The translations under genes and the position numbers were made by a program. From Phallus indusiatus (taxonomy: Eukaryota > Basidiomycota > Agaricomycetes > Phallales > Phallaceae): 64,000 bases of DNA. How positions within the stretch are numbered: the first letter of the stretch is position 1; the number at the start of each line of letters is the position of its first letter. Shown here piece by piece: positions 24,810-37,218 of this stretch. The DNA lies in contig JAQFWX010000016.1 of the NCBI GenBank assembly GCA_027605045.1, positions 836,551-900,550 on the forward strand. The letters are read 5' to 3'. The notes beneath the pieces are model-generated. The model did not search any database, had not been told where the DNA came from, and saw nothing but the letters and a program-made list of their open reading frames with translations.

Positions 24810-25916
24810 TGGTTGTCGACATAATAATTGTTTGTTATACTGTGTTTATAATGTTTTGTTGATCAATATGATAACTGCCAGTGTATGAGTGTATTTTAAT
24901 CGGATACTATCCGGAGAACGCTTCCGGTGATATTCAAATATATAAATAAAGGGAATAATGCTAATATGTATGTATGTAAATCTGAAATTACTAGAATTGT
25001 CCTGTGCGTGTCACCAGATGTCACCGGCCGGTCGTCCATACCGCATGTGAGGAGCTGGGGAGCTTTGGGAAGCTGCAAAGGCATATCATGCAACGTGAAG
25101 AGCAGTACTGTAGTCTGGGGATACCACATCGTCATATTTATTTAATTTATCAGCCGCTCTCGAGCGCAAGCATTGGAAACAACAATTCTCAGGAAAATCG
25201 CCCATTCTCATATTTTTGATTGTCGGGAAAAGCACTACGTTAAATTCTTTCCCAAAGAACATAGGCACAAAAACCGTAGCGGAATTGTATGGTACCTCGC
25301 TCGACTATCACTAGTCCGACGGATTACGCCTTTTATTTGCAATCCCGCTCAGGTATTCTAAGAAGTGTCAATGAGTAGGCTTTATATTTGTTTCCCCCTA
25401 CTCGAATTTATTAATAAAACGCAATACGAACTTGAAGTTTCTAGACCTAGTCATTATTCTGTTGTCATGGATGAAATCGTCTGGCCCATGGGCGCCGATC
25501 AACACATATGGTAGAACGACTCGCAGTGTGTCTATACCAGCTCTTGTGTTTTGTAAGTCATGAATTCGTCCTTTGCAAATACATCGACCTCCTTTGATTT
25601 ACGGACCCTCATTTAGATCGTATGTACTAACGGAAAGATCCACTCCCGTCGTGCACGGAAGTGCTTCAATGTCATCCAACTCGTTAGAATATAAGAAGCA
25701 CTTAAACCCACGGCTGATTTCCAGAAGAGGAGGTTGTATTTCATGTAATTGTATAAGCTTCAAATCGCAAAGAAATTCGCAAAAAGCCCATCTAAGGCTT
25801 ATCAGTCGAAATCAATACACATGGGAACGTTTTTTATGCCATATTGTCTAAAATCAAAAACATACAAAAAATACGATGGTTATCATAAAAAGTTTGCGGC
25901 ATCCCGCGTGACGGTA
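24810..25916. other. intergenic, FunK1 copy 2 to TFIIF alpha
   Basis: Convergent 3' flanks of the kinase gene and TFG1. I see only short open stretches that conflict between strands, no RNA gene and no clear repeat. Confidence 0.45.
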
Positions 25917-27773
25917 CTAATAGTTCTTCAAAGTTAAATTTTTGTCCTTATCGATGAGAGCAATCTTTTTAATGATTGCCCTGAAATCAACCCTGGCTTT
26001 CTCGTCGTTTAAATAGGACCTGAATTCCTTTATCACATCCGACTGACTGACCACCCCGGGTTCTTTTTCGCGCAAATATGTGATGACCATATCCTCGGTC
26101 AACGTACTCCGCTTCTGTTTTTTACGACTCGACCCATCTGCATCGATGTTGGTAGTCGGAGAAGGATCGACACTGCCAAGAGGCCCTACATTCTCATCTG
26201 CCGCCTTCCGTTTGAGACCGGCATGACCTTCCACGTTTGATGAGGCCACGTCAGTCTGCGGCTGGATGGGATCGCTTGGAAGAACGGAAGTGTTATGTGA
26301 AATAAGAGGTATGAATCTCTCAGATTCTGACTCTTGATCCATAACAGCAGGTTCGTTTAAGAGAAGGACGTTGTAATCGTCTTCTTCCTCTTCCTAGTAG
26401 ACAATCAAGCCATGTCTTGAGAAAGGTGAAATAGAATACAAAGCACATACCGAATTGTATGGATCTTCCTCGTCACTGTCATAGACATCTTCCTCTCTCC
26501 GCTTCACTAATCTTCTGATCGCTCTTCCTGCTTTGGTCAGCTCAACCTCTTCCATATCATCATCTTCGTTGTCCCCTTCACTCTCCTTTCCCTTCCGATA
26601 TTGTTTCTTTAAACGTCTCTGAGAGAAGGATCAGTATGAGTAAGGGGGAAAATGAAAATAACAATCGCACCTCGGATTCTCGCACGTCTTCCTCATTTCC
26701 ATCCATCCTAGTTTCGTCGTCGTCATCTGCAAATTCTTCCTCATACTCCGCTTCTTCCACTGCGTCTTCCTCAATAACCCTATTTTTCCGCTTTCTGGAA
26801 ATTCTCCCTTCCTCATCATCATCGTCCCTAAAGAGTTCTTCGTTGTCGTCTTCCTCCTCGGGTTCACCATCCTCGTGATCTTTTATTTCTGATCTGAGTC
26901 GGCTGTTGACCCATGCATCACCGGAATCTCTAGAAAGTTGTATTCTGGCTTGCTAAAGCGAACTAGTTAACCTCCGGCGTGGTCGCAGCGGGATGAACTC
27001 ACCTCGGCTTCTGCTTTTGCCTGTCTCTCTTTCGCATTCATCACTGGCTTGTTGAACTTATAAAAGCGATTGGAACGTATAAATCGGATCGTCGGACCCG
27101 CCATAGAGAAGAGGGCATGCGTTTGATTTCTTTCTGGATCGAGCAAATATCCCGACCAGACTTGAGCAGGCGTCGTTGATGATGTACTCGTACCAACAAG
27201 ATCGTCAACCACCCCAGGTTTGGACTCCTGGGGTGCTTCTTCGATTACCCAGGGATACGCCTCCTCTACTAACAAGTTGCGTGTCTCTTCAGGAATCACC
27301 TGCACTTCCCTCATTTTTCTCTTTGCCCGCTTATTTGGGTTGGACGCGTTATCGGTAGTAGCATCTTTGCTTGGCCCCGCTGGAGCAACAACCTTTCCAT
27401 CAGATCCAACCATAACGAATCGCCCGTCGAAACCAATGACGGGTCTACCATCCCTTCCACGCATCATTTCCGTCGGAAGAGTTTTATCGGGGTCAGAACC
27501 ACTAACTTTGGGGTTGGCACTTGATTCGGGTGGGGGATAGTCCTTCCGATTGAGTTTAACGGGAGGGTTCCATTTCTCAGGCTCGATTTCATCTCTCTCT
27601 CTTGGAACCGCGAATTTCATGACGTTGTAGTTCCACCCTTGATTTGCTGAGGAAAGTATTTGGAAGTCGGTGAACGTGCCCGAATACCGAGGTCTATCGT
27701 GGTGACCTGCGAGTTTCAGGCTCGCTGTGCTCTTCGAGCGAGAGACAGAAAACGATGATTGTGAATTAGACAT
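25917..27773 (-). CDS. TFG1: Transcription initiation factor IIF subunit alpha (RAP74/Tfg1)
   Basis: A general RNA polymerase II initiation and elongation factor subunit acting in the nucleus with TFIIF beta. The start is MSNSQSSFSVSRSKS (ATG at 27771-27773). The N-terminal dimerisation region includes FTDFQILSSANQGWNYNVMKF, VIGFDGRFVMVG, EAYPWVIEE, WSGYLLDPERNQTHALF and IRFIRSNRFYKFNKP. The middle is highly acidic and basic in alternation (EEEFADDDDETR, DSDEEDPYNS), split by introns near 26.9, 26.6 and 26.4 kb. The C-terminal winged helix is recognisable as LTEDMVITYLREKEPGVVSQ then FRAIIKKIALIDKDKNLTLKNY. Architecture and end match the family. Its position between two related FunK1 genes is incidental. 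Confidence 0.92.
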
Positions 27774-28628
27774 TGATGTTTCAAATTGGTCTTTGGGATT
27801 GTGTCGTTGTGTGAAATAGAGTGGAGGGAGGGGAGGGGCGTGGCGTGGCGTGTAGGAAAAGATGCGATTTCCAAAACAAGGAGCGGGTTGTTTCAGTCTC
27901 TTTCGTGTGCGCACCTTAAGTACCCATGACAAGGAATGTCCACAGATCTTGGACAGGTCCTGAAAACCAATTACATGATTTTCGGGTGTCCGAAACATGC
28001 TTTGAGGCCGTCCTAACACTCAGACCGGTCGGCAATCCCATTTCAAGAAATGGACTGAGACGATGGGTCCTGCCGTCTCTTCGTGTTAGGGTCCAGTTTT
28101 AATGGTTCGGGATGATCTGATTCAGGCACTCAATTAGGCGACGCTAGTATTCTTCGAGGTTTTAAGAAACTTGTTTATGCTAAAGCAAGCGTACCCTAAT
28201 AGTATCTCAGCATTTTAGCTAGGTATACTATCGATCAAAATCGGTTCCTTCGTTGACAGCCAACCAGTGTCTTCGCTATTGCTATCTCTCTCTGTATCCA
28301 CATGGATCGCACTGTCCCCAGGAGTTCTCAATTGAACAACAAAGGTTGATGCACATGTCGAGATTGAAGTGTCGGCAGTGCGACCTGATCAATTTCTATT
28401 GCGTTTTGTCGACGAAGGTCCAATGTAGAATTGGCAACCAGGATAGCTGAAACGCTGAGACGAGGACTTTAGAGAACTGATTAATCTTTATTGCTAAATG
28501 TTATATACCTGTTTTGATGGTAAAATATGGAAGTTCAAACAATGGGCTTGTGGGATCAGCAATGGAAGCTTGAGATAAATGCAGTCCAGGAAGTGGTTGG
28601 GAAATGGTCCGGACCACTTTGCTAAGAC
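27774..28628. other. intergenic, TFIIF alpha upstream region
   Basis: Divergent spacer between TFG1 (minus) and FunK1 copy 3 (plus). The TFG1 frame continues upstream without a better ATG. No other gene recognised. Confidence 0.45.
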
Positions 28629-28763
28629 GTGTGACGCCGCCAAAAGTCACAATGCTTTTGTCCACATCTTCCTGTCCCCAACCCCAAACGTTATATTCAT
28701 GGCATCTGCTTGATACACGGTAAGTTCCTTATAGTTTCCCCTTAAAATTCCAAATACAATACA
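28629..28763 (+). promoter_or_regulatory. conserved FunK1 upstream region, copy 3
   Basis: The counterpart of 22359-22492: the identical GTGACGCCGCCAAAAGTCAC element at 28631-28650, then CTTTTGTCCACATCTTCCTG, CCCCAAACGTTATAT and a GTAAGTTCC sequence just before the gene. Conservation here against unrelated DNA upstream marks either the duplication boundary or a functional promoter. Confidence 0.6.
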
Positions 28764-31089
28764 ATGGTTGAAGAATTTACGTTATCTGATCCAGAAATCC
28801 CCAAAGCCGACCCCTCTCAACCTTCTTCGTCTCCCGATCCACCTCGCCCATCAAACGCAAAACGAGGACTAGATTACACCCCAATGGTCTCCAAACAGTC
28901 TACAAGTGCATGTTTCACTTCGTCGCCCGACGAACGCGACCCGCGACTGGTTCTCATGGGAAGTGAAGTGGGGAACAAGTTCGTCGGCCCCATGCCCGTG
29001 CAAAAGTTTCTCAAGGAGTTCCTTCCCACCCCTACCGCAAAACTCCCATCTCTGGAGACTTTTGACATTGAAATGATCAGTGTCTCAAAAAGTAGGAATG
29101 AAAAGGAGATGTATAGTCCCTTTGTAAGCATCCTCATTCAGCCCCTTGCACTCAAAACCAATCATAGTATACGCAGGTGAAAGCCATTCAAAGCCTATGT
29201 CGCAATTTCACAGTTGTCGCTACGCAGGATCATCCCTTCATTGTGTTCCATAAAGTAACAATCAAACCAGATGTTTGCTTATTCCCAAGTAATGGCACTA
29301 GAGACATCTCCGAAGTTGAATTAATGATTGAGGCTAAATTCCCTACCACATCTGATCCGTTCATTGATACATCTGGTAAACCTCTTGTCAATGACAGTGA
29401 CGCTTCAAAGGAGACTCTGGGACAAATTACCACATACGCTTCCGCTCATCAAGCCGCTCAGTTCCGCTCTCACGTTTTCTCTTTGCTTCTATTTCCAAAG
29501 TACGCCAGAATACTCCGGTGGGATAGATCTGGTGTAATTGTTACAGAGCGAATCCCTCTGTCATCCGCAGACTTGCCTGAGTTTTTTCACCGGTTTGATC
29601 GCATGTCTGCAGATCGGCGGGGAATCGACCTCACGGTCACTCAGCCGTCTGAATCAGACGAGCTTCTCGCACGTCAAGCCTTTGGGCTCAATGAAGATGC
29701 CCGTCTGGTACAACTACCGGTGGCTGACTCGGGCTATATTATTCCACGGAACACGTATATGGGTGGTACGCGTTCCCCACTGGGCCGATCAACGCGAGCA
29801 TTTTTTGCGTATTCTCCGTCTCTCAAGAAAATAGTCTTCCTCAAAGACACTTGGCGACTCGAATCTCAAACTGCGGAGCACGATCTTTATGCTAAACTGA
29901 AGGAGCACAAAGTACCCTACATAGCAACTGTTCTCGCCGCCGGAGACGTCCTTACTCAACAAACTGTCACACAAGACTTTTTGAAGAAAGAGTTTCGCTG
30001 GGCAAAAAGTCGACCGGAAGAGTTGAGGAAACATTTTCATTATCGGCTGGTTTTAGAAGAAATTGGGACTCCTCTAACGACGTTTTCTTCCACAAGAATG
30101 CTCGTCAAGGTTATGCGCGATGCTCTGATAGGTTCGTTTACCTTTGTTGAAGTTTCCGTTCAAATGTTTACGTCATTGCAGCCCATAAAATGGCATATGA
30201 ACAGGCTAAAATACTTCATCGTGATATCAGTCCAAATAACATTTTGATATATAATGGTTCGGGATTGCTGATAGACTGGGACTTGTCAAAAAGTCAAAAA
30301 AATATTCAGCACGCAAGGGAATCTGAACGAACTGTAAGTCATTCGATTACATGATGATTGAATTCAATGAATATTGTCATCCCATAGGGGACATGGCAAT
30401 TCACGGCGGCCCGCCTTCTGGATCCTGAAACGGCGGGACCGCAAACTCTTACGGATGATATTGAATCATTCGTACACGTTCTAACCTGGACAGTCTTTAG
30501 ATATGCAGATCATCAATGGACCAAGGAGAAGCTTACAAATTTCCTGCGGAGCGTTTTTGACCATTCTTTCACGGACGAAAATGGTCGTCAACAAAATGGT
30601 GGTGCCAAATCTAAGTATCTTAAAGAACCGGAGGAAATAGAGTATGCGAGATTCAAAAACCAAAACTTGGAGACGTTACTGCTTTTCCTTACTGATATGG
30701 TCGCCACCCGCTACCGAAGGCCACCCTTGGCAATCGCTAAACAGCAAAAAAAAACGGCACGGTTACAACTCAAGGCTGACATGTTCGACGATAATAAAGC
30801 AAGAGAGCAGAAAAAACACGATGAACGTTTGGAAGAACTGAAGTCTTCAGACTGGATCATACACGCCTTTGCGAGTGCTTTAGAAGAAGATGGCTGGCCT
30901 GAAAACGATGCTGCTCAAGAACGCGAACTTCATTATATCCCCTCCGTATTGAACCCTAGCGCTCGAGATCCGAGCTTACAAGTAAAATTTTCCAAGCACG
31001 ACCGAGGAGAAGGGGAGACGAGCGGTTCAAAGGAAGAGCCAAATCTGACTGGGCCTCCCGCAAAGAAAGTGAGGCTGGACAAGAGGTAA
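28764..31089 (+). CDS. FunK1 fungal-type protein kinase, copy 3
   Basis: Four exons (28764-29123, 29177-30131, 30182-30333, 30388-31089) join to 722 residues with consistent phases. The start is MVEEFTLSDPEIPKADPSQP. It shares with copy 2 the ARILRWDRSGVIVT block, VFLKDTWRLES, TAEHDLY, the catalytic loop HRDISPNNIL and DWDLSK replacing DFG. The C-terminus PPAKKVRLDKR is basic. No frame lesion was found. Differences from copy 2 are scattered throughout, so this is a duplication with some age, not an assembly duplicate. The product is probably soluble and possibly nuclear; substrates are unknown. Confidence 0.9.
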
Positions 31090-32709
31090 AGGAGCTCGTT
31101 AATGTTTTGAGCTGCCTACTATACTGTATTACTACATTCTGTATTTCACACTAACAAAGTATTGTATTGTTGGCGATGGGGATGTGAAATTTGTAGAAAA
31201 CATAACTTCATATATAACCCCCCAACGCTATGAAACATTATGAGGTTCGTAACACTCTTGATAAGATGTTGAGCTTCTCGATACCCGCGATTGGGGTTGC
31301 CCGCCATTCACTGGTGCCACTGTCCCGCAGCACCAACATTCTAGTCGGTTTGCGCTGAGCCAAGGATCATTTTCAGATTTCGTTGGGCAAAGACAGTGTT
31401 GTCTAAATAGTACTAAGCGATGAAGAACCTACCCCAAGGTTAGTGCAGCAAGAAGCAAAAAGATAGCTTCGAAAACTGCGCACAGTGCGCCAAGGCCAGA
31501 TTTTTTGCTCACGATATGACACTCCAAACTTTTGTTTTATCTGTTTTGCGAGATATGTGCATTCTTCAGTACAGGTTGGGTGAACAAATTCGTTGGCTGT
31601 GTTGAAATTTTGTGTTCATCAAATTGAGTGATTTAAGCCACGTTTGGGCTATCCGATGAATTCAGCTTGGACTTTGAAGATTGGAAATGAATATAAGGGC
31701 CTTACGCCGACGTCATTTGTAATTGGTAACATCCGCCCACTTTGGCACTGAATTCAGAATCATTGGCGACCTCCGGGTTCGCGTTGCTGGAGATCGAGAT
31801 ATAAAAATGGAGAGGAATCTCGGGTTGGTTCGGCTGGTATCCGTGATTGAGTCGGATATTGAATTGAATGATACTCACACCGCTGAGTGGAGTGAGTTGA
31901 AGGAAGTTTTTCTGATGAACATTTCTGTTCAATGCCCATTGCCATGAATTCGATTGGGCCACTGACAGAAGAGTGAAGAGTATAGATATAGTAAATAGTG
32001 ATTTGACTTTTGACGTTCATGAACTTGGAGATAACCATTAAAAAAAACATTACTATTAATTATAATTATTTTTGTTTTCGACAGCCTGTGGCGCGCGACC
32101 TGGTCTAGCCATTTCTTCGTGATGGCCATCTGAGGCGGGAATTTAGCCGAGTGATGTGGAACCATATGGGCGCGTTACGTTTGTGTGTCCCAAGTTATTC
32201 TGGGAGTCTGTTCACTGTTCGCCCTGCCTTTTTCGCTGAACACTAAACAACCCCCTTGTTCGCTGGAGAATACAATCTCAGGGCTGCAGCAAACAGCGAC
32301 GGACCTCTTAATCTCTTCATTTGACGACTCTAAACGGCTTGACACGACCCGCGACCGCCTTACCAAGGCTTTCTTTTTGTCTTTTCTGATCTCTTTTGGC
32401 CTTTTGTCTAAATTGCTATTGCAGGGCTATACTGCGCGTTTGGTATATAATGTCTACACTGCTTTTATATATATTGTTCTCCTAATATATTTCGTAGCAC
32501 CAAGAACCGGTTGCATCTCGTTGGCTTTTCGTGTTGCCTCACTTCAGCTGGGTTCGTTAGGGTTCGTTGCGTTCCTTGCTTGTGCCCCAGTTACCTCACC
32601 ATTTATAATATCAAATCCAATAGCTTGAAAAACATTTATTTTTTTTCAGCACTGGTTTATAAAAAAATTCGGATCATATTAGTCAAGTAAAGTCTTCTGC
32701 ATACCCATC
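31090..32709. other. intergenic
   Basis: No supportable gene. An open stretch at about 32185-32628 on the plus strand has hydrophobic segments but no ATG and sits directly upstream of the next gene, so it is more likely leader sequence. A homopolymer T run lies at about 32637-32646. Confidence 0.4.
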
Positions 32710-35700
32710 ATGGATCTCACGAGTCCCTTCCCATTTCGCCATCAACGAACAGTCCACATGCCAAAGCCTCTGGAAATCTCTGTCACCCCGTTCCAGGAAC
32801 AACCCATTTCTCGTGACACCAACGATAATAACAACGAAAACGACAACGAGACCCCATCCCAGTCCACACCGGTACCTCCTTCTCTGCGCCTCGACACCTC
32901 AAGTTATGCCATGGATCTTTCCCAAAACGAAAATGAATTTGAACAGCCTTCCCCAGATAGCGGCATTCAAATATCTTCTTCCTTCTTCCGTCCACGCTCT
33001 CCTCTCCCCCCTACCAAGTTAGCGAACATTGCTAATGCACTTGGGGTGAACACTCCCATGCCTGCAGCATACATCCGTTCGCCCTCTCCATCAACCTTTC
33101 GTTCTCCATCTCGCTTCCTCTTACACATTGTGCCTCCTCCTTTTCTTCCATCTGATGACGATGATGATCCAACTCTGTCTTCTTCCCCCCCGGACGGTGT
33201 TAATTCCATTTCAATAAACAGCTACCGCTCCCAGTTTCGCAGAGGCACTCTCATTCCTCTCTACCCGACTTTACGCAGTCAACTCGGTGCTATTGCCCGA
33301 GAATACAGTTTGCCAAGCACTGGCGGACTAGTGCTCTATCTTTCCCAGGTCGCACCAGACGGGACAAACGATGGTCCACGAATATCCGACGAAGTATGGA
33401 AACTGCTTTGGTATCGTGCTTTACAAGCTGAACGACAAGAACAACTGGGTGTTGCTTCAACTTCAAGAGCACCCTCTTCTCTTGCTTTACGATCAGCTTC
33501 TCTACCTGGAAACCTAACTCCATCGGCCCCATCTCCCTTTCCCTTTGACCGAGAATATTCTTCCTCGCTTTCATCATTGTCGACTACACCTACGCCTACC
33601 CCAGTCCATCATAATTCTAATCCTTCTGATGTACCTTCAGATACCGACACGAGCACGAGCACAGCGACTAGTACCACGAGCAACCCAAGTCCGAGCACGG
33701 CGACCACAGGCTTCACCTCTCTCGATAACGAGAGCACTCTCACGCGTTCACACCCAAATCTTCTCGCCATCGCATCTGATCTCACACCCAATCCATTCTT
33801 ACCAATTCTCGCCAAAGTAGAATTCGACATTGACTTGCGCAAAGCAAAATGGTACGACGGCTGGCTCAAAGCACGAAAAGAACGAGCTAAATGGAAAGCA
33901 TCTACCTCCCATGTGAACGTCAATTCCCATCATACGAACATTCATGATGTTTCTTCCTCTATTGAGAGACTTGTTCCTCTTCCATTGGAACTCCCTGATT
34001 TGGCAAAATCAAGGTCAAGGCTCGATTCGCTCACCTCGGTCTCTGACGAAGATAGGGACAAGGAGAAGGTGCATGATGCTGCGTTAAAAAGAATTGGCTA
34101 CGCTTTACTTAATGATGGTGAAAATGATGGTAATCATCAAGAGCCCAATCTAGCCAACTCAACTGAGAAAACGGCAACTCAAAACGGTGACGCTATTGCG
34201 AATGCGAATATTGATGATGGTGATGAAGACGAAATTGATGCGACCGTTAAGATGCGCATCCCGCTACTCGAAAGCGGCCCAGGGTCTGGCGGTGACAGAG
34301 GTGGAGACAGGGACATTGATCCTCTCGCTGATGTTTTCGGAACCGACGCTGAAACTTGGGATGCGCTAAAACATGAAGCTCCTTTGACCCGTAAGAACAA
34401 GAAACCTCGAGATCTGGCACTAGTTGTGGACGGTGATGGTGTTGATGACACTGATGGTGGTGGTGGTGGTGGTGGTGATGGTAATGAAAGTGCCGACCCT
34501 ATCGCTGATGACGAAGGCGAAGTCCTCAAACTCTGGAGTGATCACCAGAAGCCAACTTTGAAATTGAAGAATGAAGGTGCCGTCGCCCCCTTGGCACCTC
34601 GAAAACCCGCACCGCCTCCTCTCAAGATTGCGCCGCCAACCATGTCTGCGACAAGTATAAGTGGGAGTGCAGGTCCCCGGAGTGCCTTCCCTGTGATGCA
34701 ACGGTCGTTCTCGGAAACCAATCTTATTGGAAAAGATGCTACCAGTGCTAGCGACAAGCGGATGAAGCATCATACTGGCATTGTATTTGGTGATGGTGAT
34801 GGTCTAGGTTTTGGGTTCGGAATGCGAGCCGGGAAGTTCATCGAGGAATCTATTCAAGTATGGAATCATGTTCCTCTTTTCTTTTTCCGTAGCGAGGTCT
34901 TTTTTTTTTCTCATCAATTTTTGATTAGGAGGAGGAAGCCGACCGTTCCAGTCAGATTATCATGAAACAAAAATTGGACGTTCTGGAAAAAGTTTGCCTT
35001 TTCTTTTTCTTCTTTATTCTTGATCTCAGGCTAACTTAATATTCTATTAAACAGCAACTGGCCCAGTTAACACCACGCAAACTCAGTGCGGCATCCCCTC
35101 CTCTCCCGCCTCTCCCTTTAGCAGCCGGTCTCAGTCCAGCTGAGAAACTACCTGGCCTGTCATCACCATCGTCACGCAGAGAAAAAGACGCTTCTGCACC
35201 CGCTTCTGCTTCCACGTCCCCATCTCCATCTCCATCCACGTCCCCCAGAAAACGGTTATCGGTACACAAACGAGGCAGAAGTTCGATGAGTTCTTCAAGG
35301 TCGGTTAATCAATTCAGCTCAAAAGAGTTCTTCTATTCATTCGTTTTAATTGAATTTCATTTGTATTAGTTCGTCGTCTCGTTCCCATATGGAGCATCAA
35401 CAGCTACATCAACAACAACCAGTTGCAGCAACGCATGCACTCCACGTCTCAAAGGGATCGAAGGGTCCGATTACTCCACCATTGAATTCGGTTAAACCTG
35501 CTTTCGAACGAACGCCACCTCATTTGACACTACGTCCTGCCTCAGGTGCCGCAGTCTCAATTGCCTCTTCAAACAGTCCAGGACATATAAGCTCAAGGTC
35601 TGCTGTCAATTCAGATAAAATGAATGATGGAATAGGCAACGGAGCCAAATTCGCCAGTGATATCGATGACGCTCAAGAGTTAATTATTGTTCCTCCCCTG

Positions 35701-37218
35701 AGAGGATCGAGTTCGTTGCATTCCGCGCCGAATGGTGCACCTAGCAACAGGCCGATTCCCGATTCGCCCCCTTTGCTTCCTCTCTCTCCCGATCCCTTTG
35801 GAAAACGCGATGTGAACTTCGGGGATACTTCTCGCATATCGGACTATGATTCGTACCTGAATCTCCCGCCGTTGCCTCCGTCAGTGGCTGCTGCTGCTGC
35901 AGATCGTGCTTCAGATCCCATTGACCCCTCTCAAAGTACTCTTCACAATATTGCGATGACGTTGGAGATGTCGCCTGAACAAAAACAGTCTAGCCGGTTC
36001 TCGGCTGATTCAGAGCAGAGTATCGATGCAGCTGTTTACAGCAGTAGCAACAGCAGCAACAACTCTTTGAGACAAAAGCGTGCGAGAAGCAATTCTATCA
36101 TGTCGGTTCGAGGATTGCGGAACTTGTGGCGTAAGAGTGCAGCGACGACGACATCGGGTACGGGAGCGAGCGCTGGATCTGGATCTGGTCCTGGATCAAA
36201 TCCGCCGAGTAATGGTAACGCATCGAGATCTACGGCTGCTGGGTATGGTGGAGCGGATCTGCCGCCTCTTCCGGCGATGCCTCCATTGCCGCCACCTCCT
36301 ACTGCTTCTGGTTCAGGTTCTGTCGATTTCGGACTGCCTACGCCACCTACGTCTGGCTTTACATCTGCGTCCACTTCTATATCCGGAAGTAGCACCGCGC
36401 CGAGCTCTTCAGTGTCGTTGCATTCGCGTGAAGAGTCGTTGGCTAGTGTTCGAAGTTTACAACGTCCGCCTGCGTCATCCTCCTCGTCTTCGTCGTCACA
36501 TCCTCAGCCGCCTCAACCCCAGCTACGTCCGAGACGTCCTTCAGTCTCGCCTCTTCCTCGTCCTGATTCCGGAAGCGATCCGTTCCAGTTTGATAGTGTC
36601 CTATACAAATCACCGTCCACTCCGACTTTACTAAGTAGTGCCTCAAATCCGGCCGGAGGAGGCGGACCGAGTCATAAGCCTAACACCAGTAGCGTCAGTT
36701 CAAAGGGTATATTGAAAAATTGGGGCGCAAGTGCTGGTTCTGCTCCGGCGGATGTCGAGCTTCGAAAAGCACGAATACATCAGCAACAAAGTGCACTTGG
36801 ATTGCGTCGTCCATCAGAGTCACGACCGGAGTCTACAGCCAGCGCAACGTCAGAACGGTCAGCCTCGGATAGTCGCAGGAGTGTACCCTCCCCTCCACCC
36901 TCCCCACCAAAAGCGCGTCGGTCAACTTCACAAAGTCGTCTGCTTCAGTTGCAATTTGATCTTCCATCTGCAGGTGGTGCTGGTGCTGGAAATCAACGCA
37001 CAAGTTTGGGTGGAAGTTCAGGACCGGGAACGACGATGTCGCATTCATTACCGACAGGGAGTGTGTTAAACTCGGCATCACGGTTTGCTGAGTTTGCGCC
37101 TTTGTCGTCGTCGTTGCAGCAGTCGACTATAAGCAGTGTTTTGGCCGATGAGAGCTTTGAAGTTATACCTTCTCGTCGTATGACTCCCTCAGCCTCATAC
37201 TCAGGTGATGTTTTATAA
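32710..37218 (+). CDS. Large Ser/Pro-rich, mostly disordered protein, unknown function
   Basis: The first exon, 32710 to about 34857, begins MDLTSPFPFRHQRTVHMPKP. It is joined through short introns to a coiled-coil-like stretch (DRSSQIIMKQKLDVLEKQLAQ), a Ser/Pro-rich exon, and a last exon from about 35370 ending SASYSGDVL. All joins keep frame. An island near residues 180-245 looks folded (LYPTLRSQLGAIAREYSLPS, GGLVLYLSQ, ISDEVWKLLWYRALQAE). A second conserved-looking piece is DPLADVFGTDAETWDALKHE. The rest is low complexity: poly-Ser, poly-Gly, PPLP repeats and RRPS-type sites. No membrane helix or enzyme motif. It could be a scaffold or phospho-regulated protein, but I do not recognise the family. 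Confidence 0.75.

Noticed and set aside
32185..32628. Open stretch with hydrophobic segments
   Set aside because: No ATG, and it lies in the probable leader of the gene at 32710; no recognisable domain.
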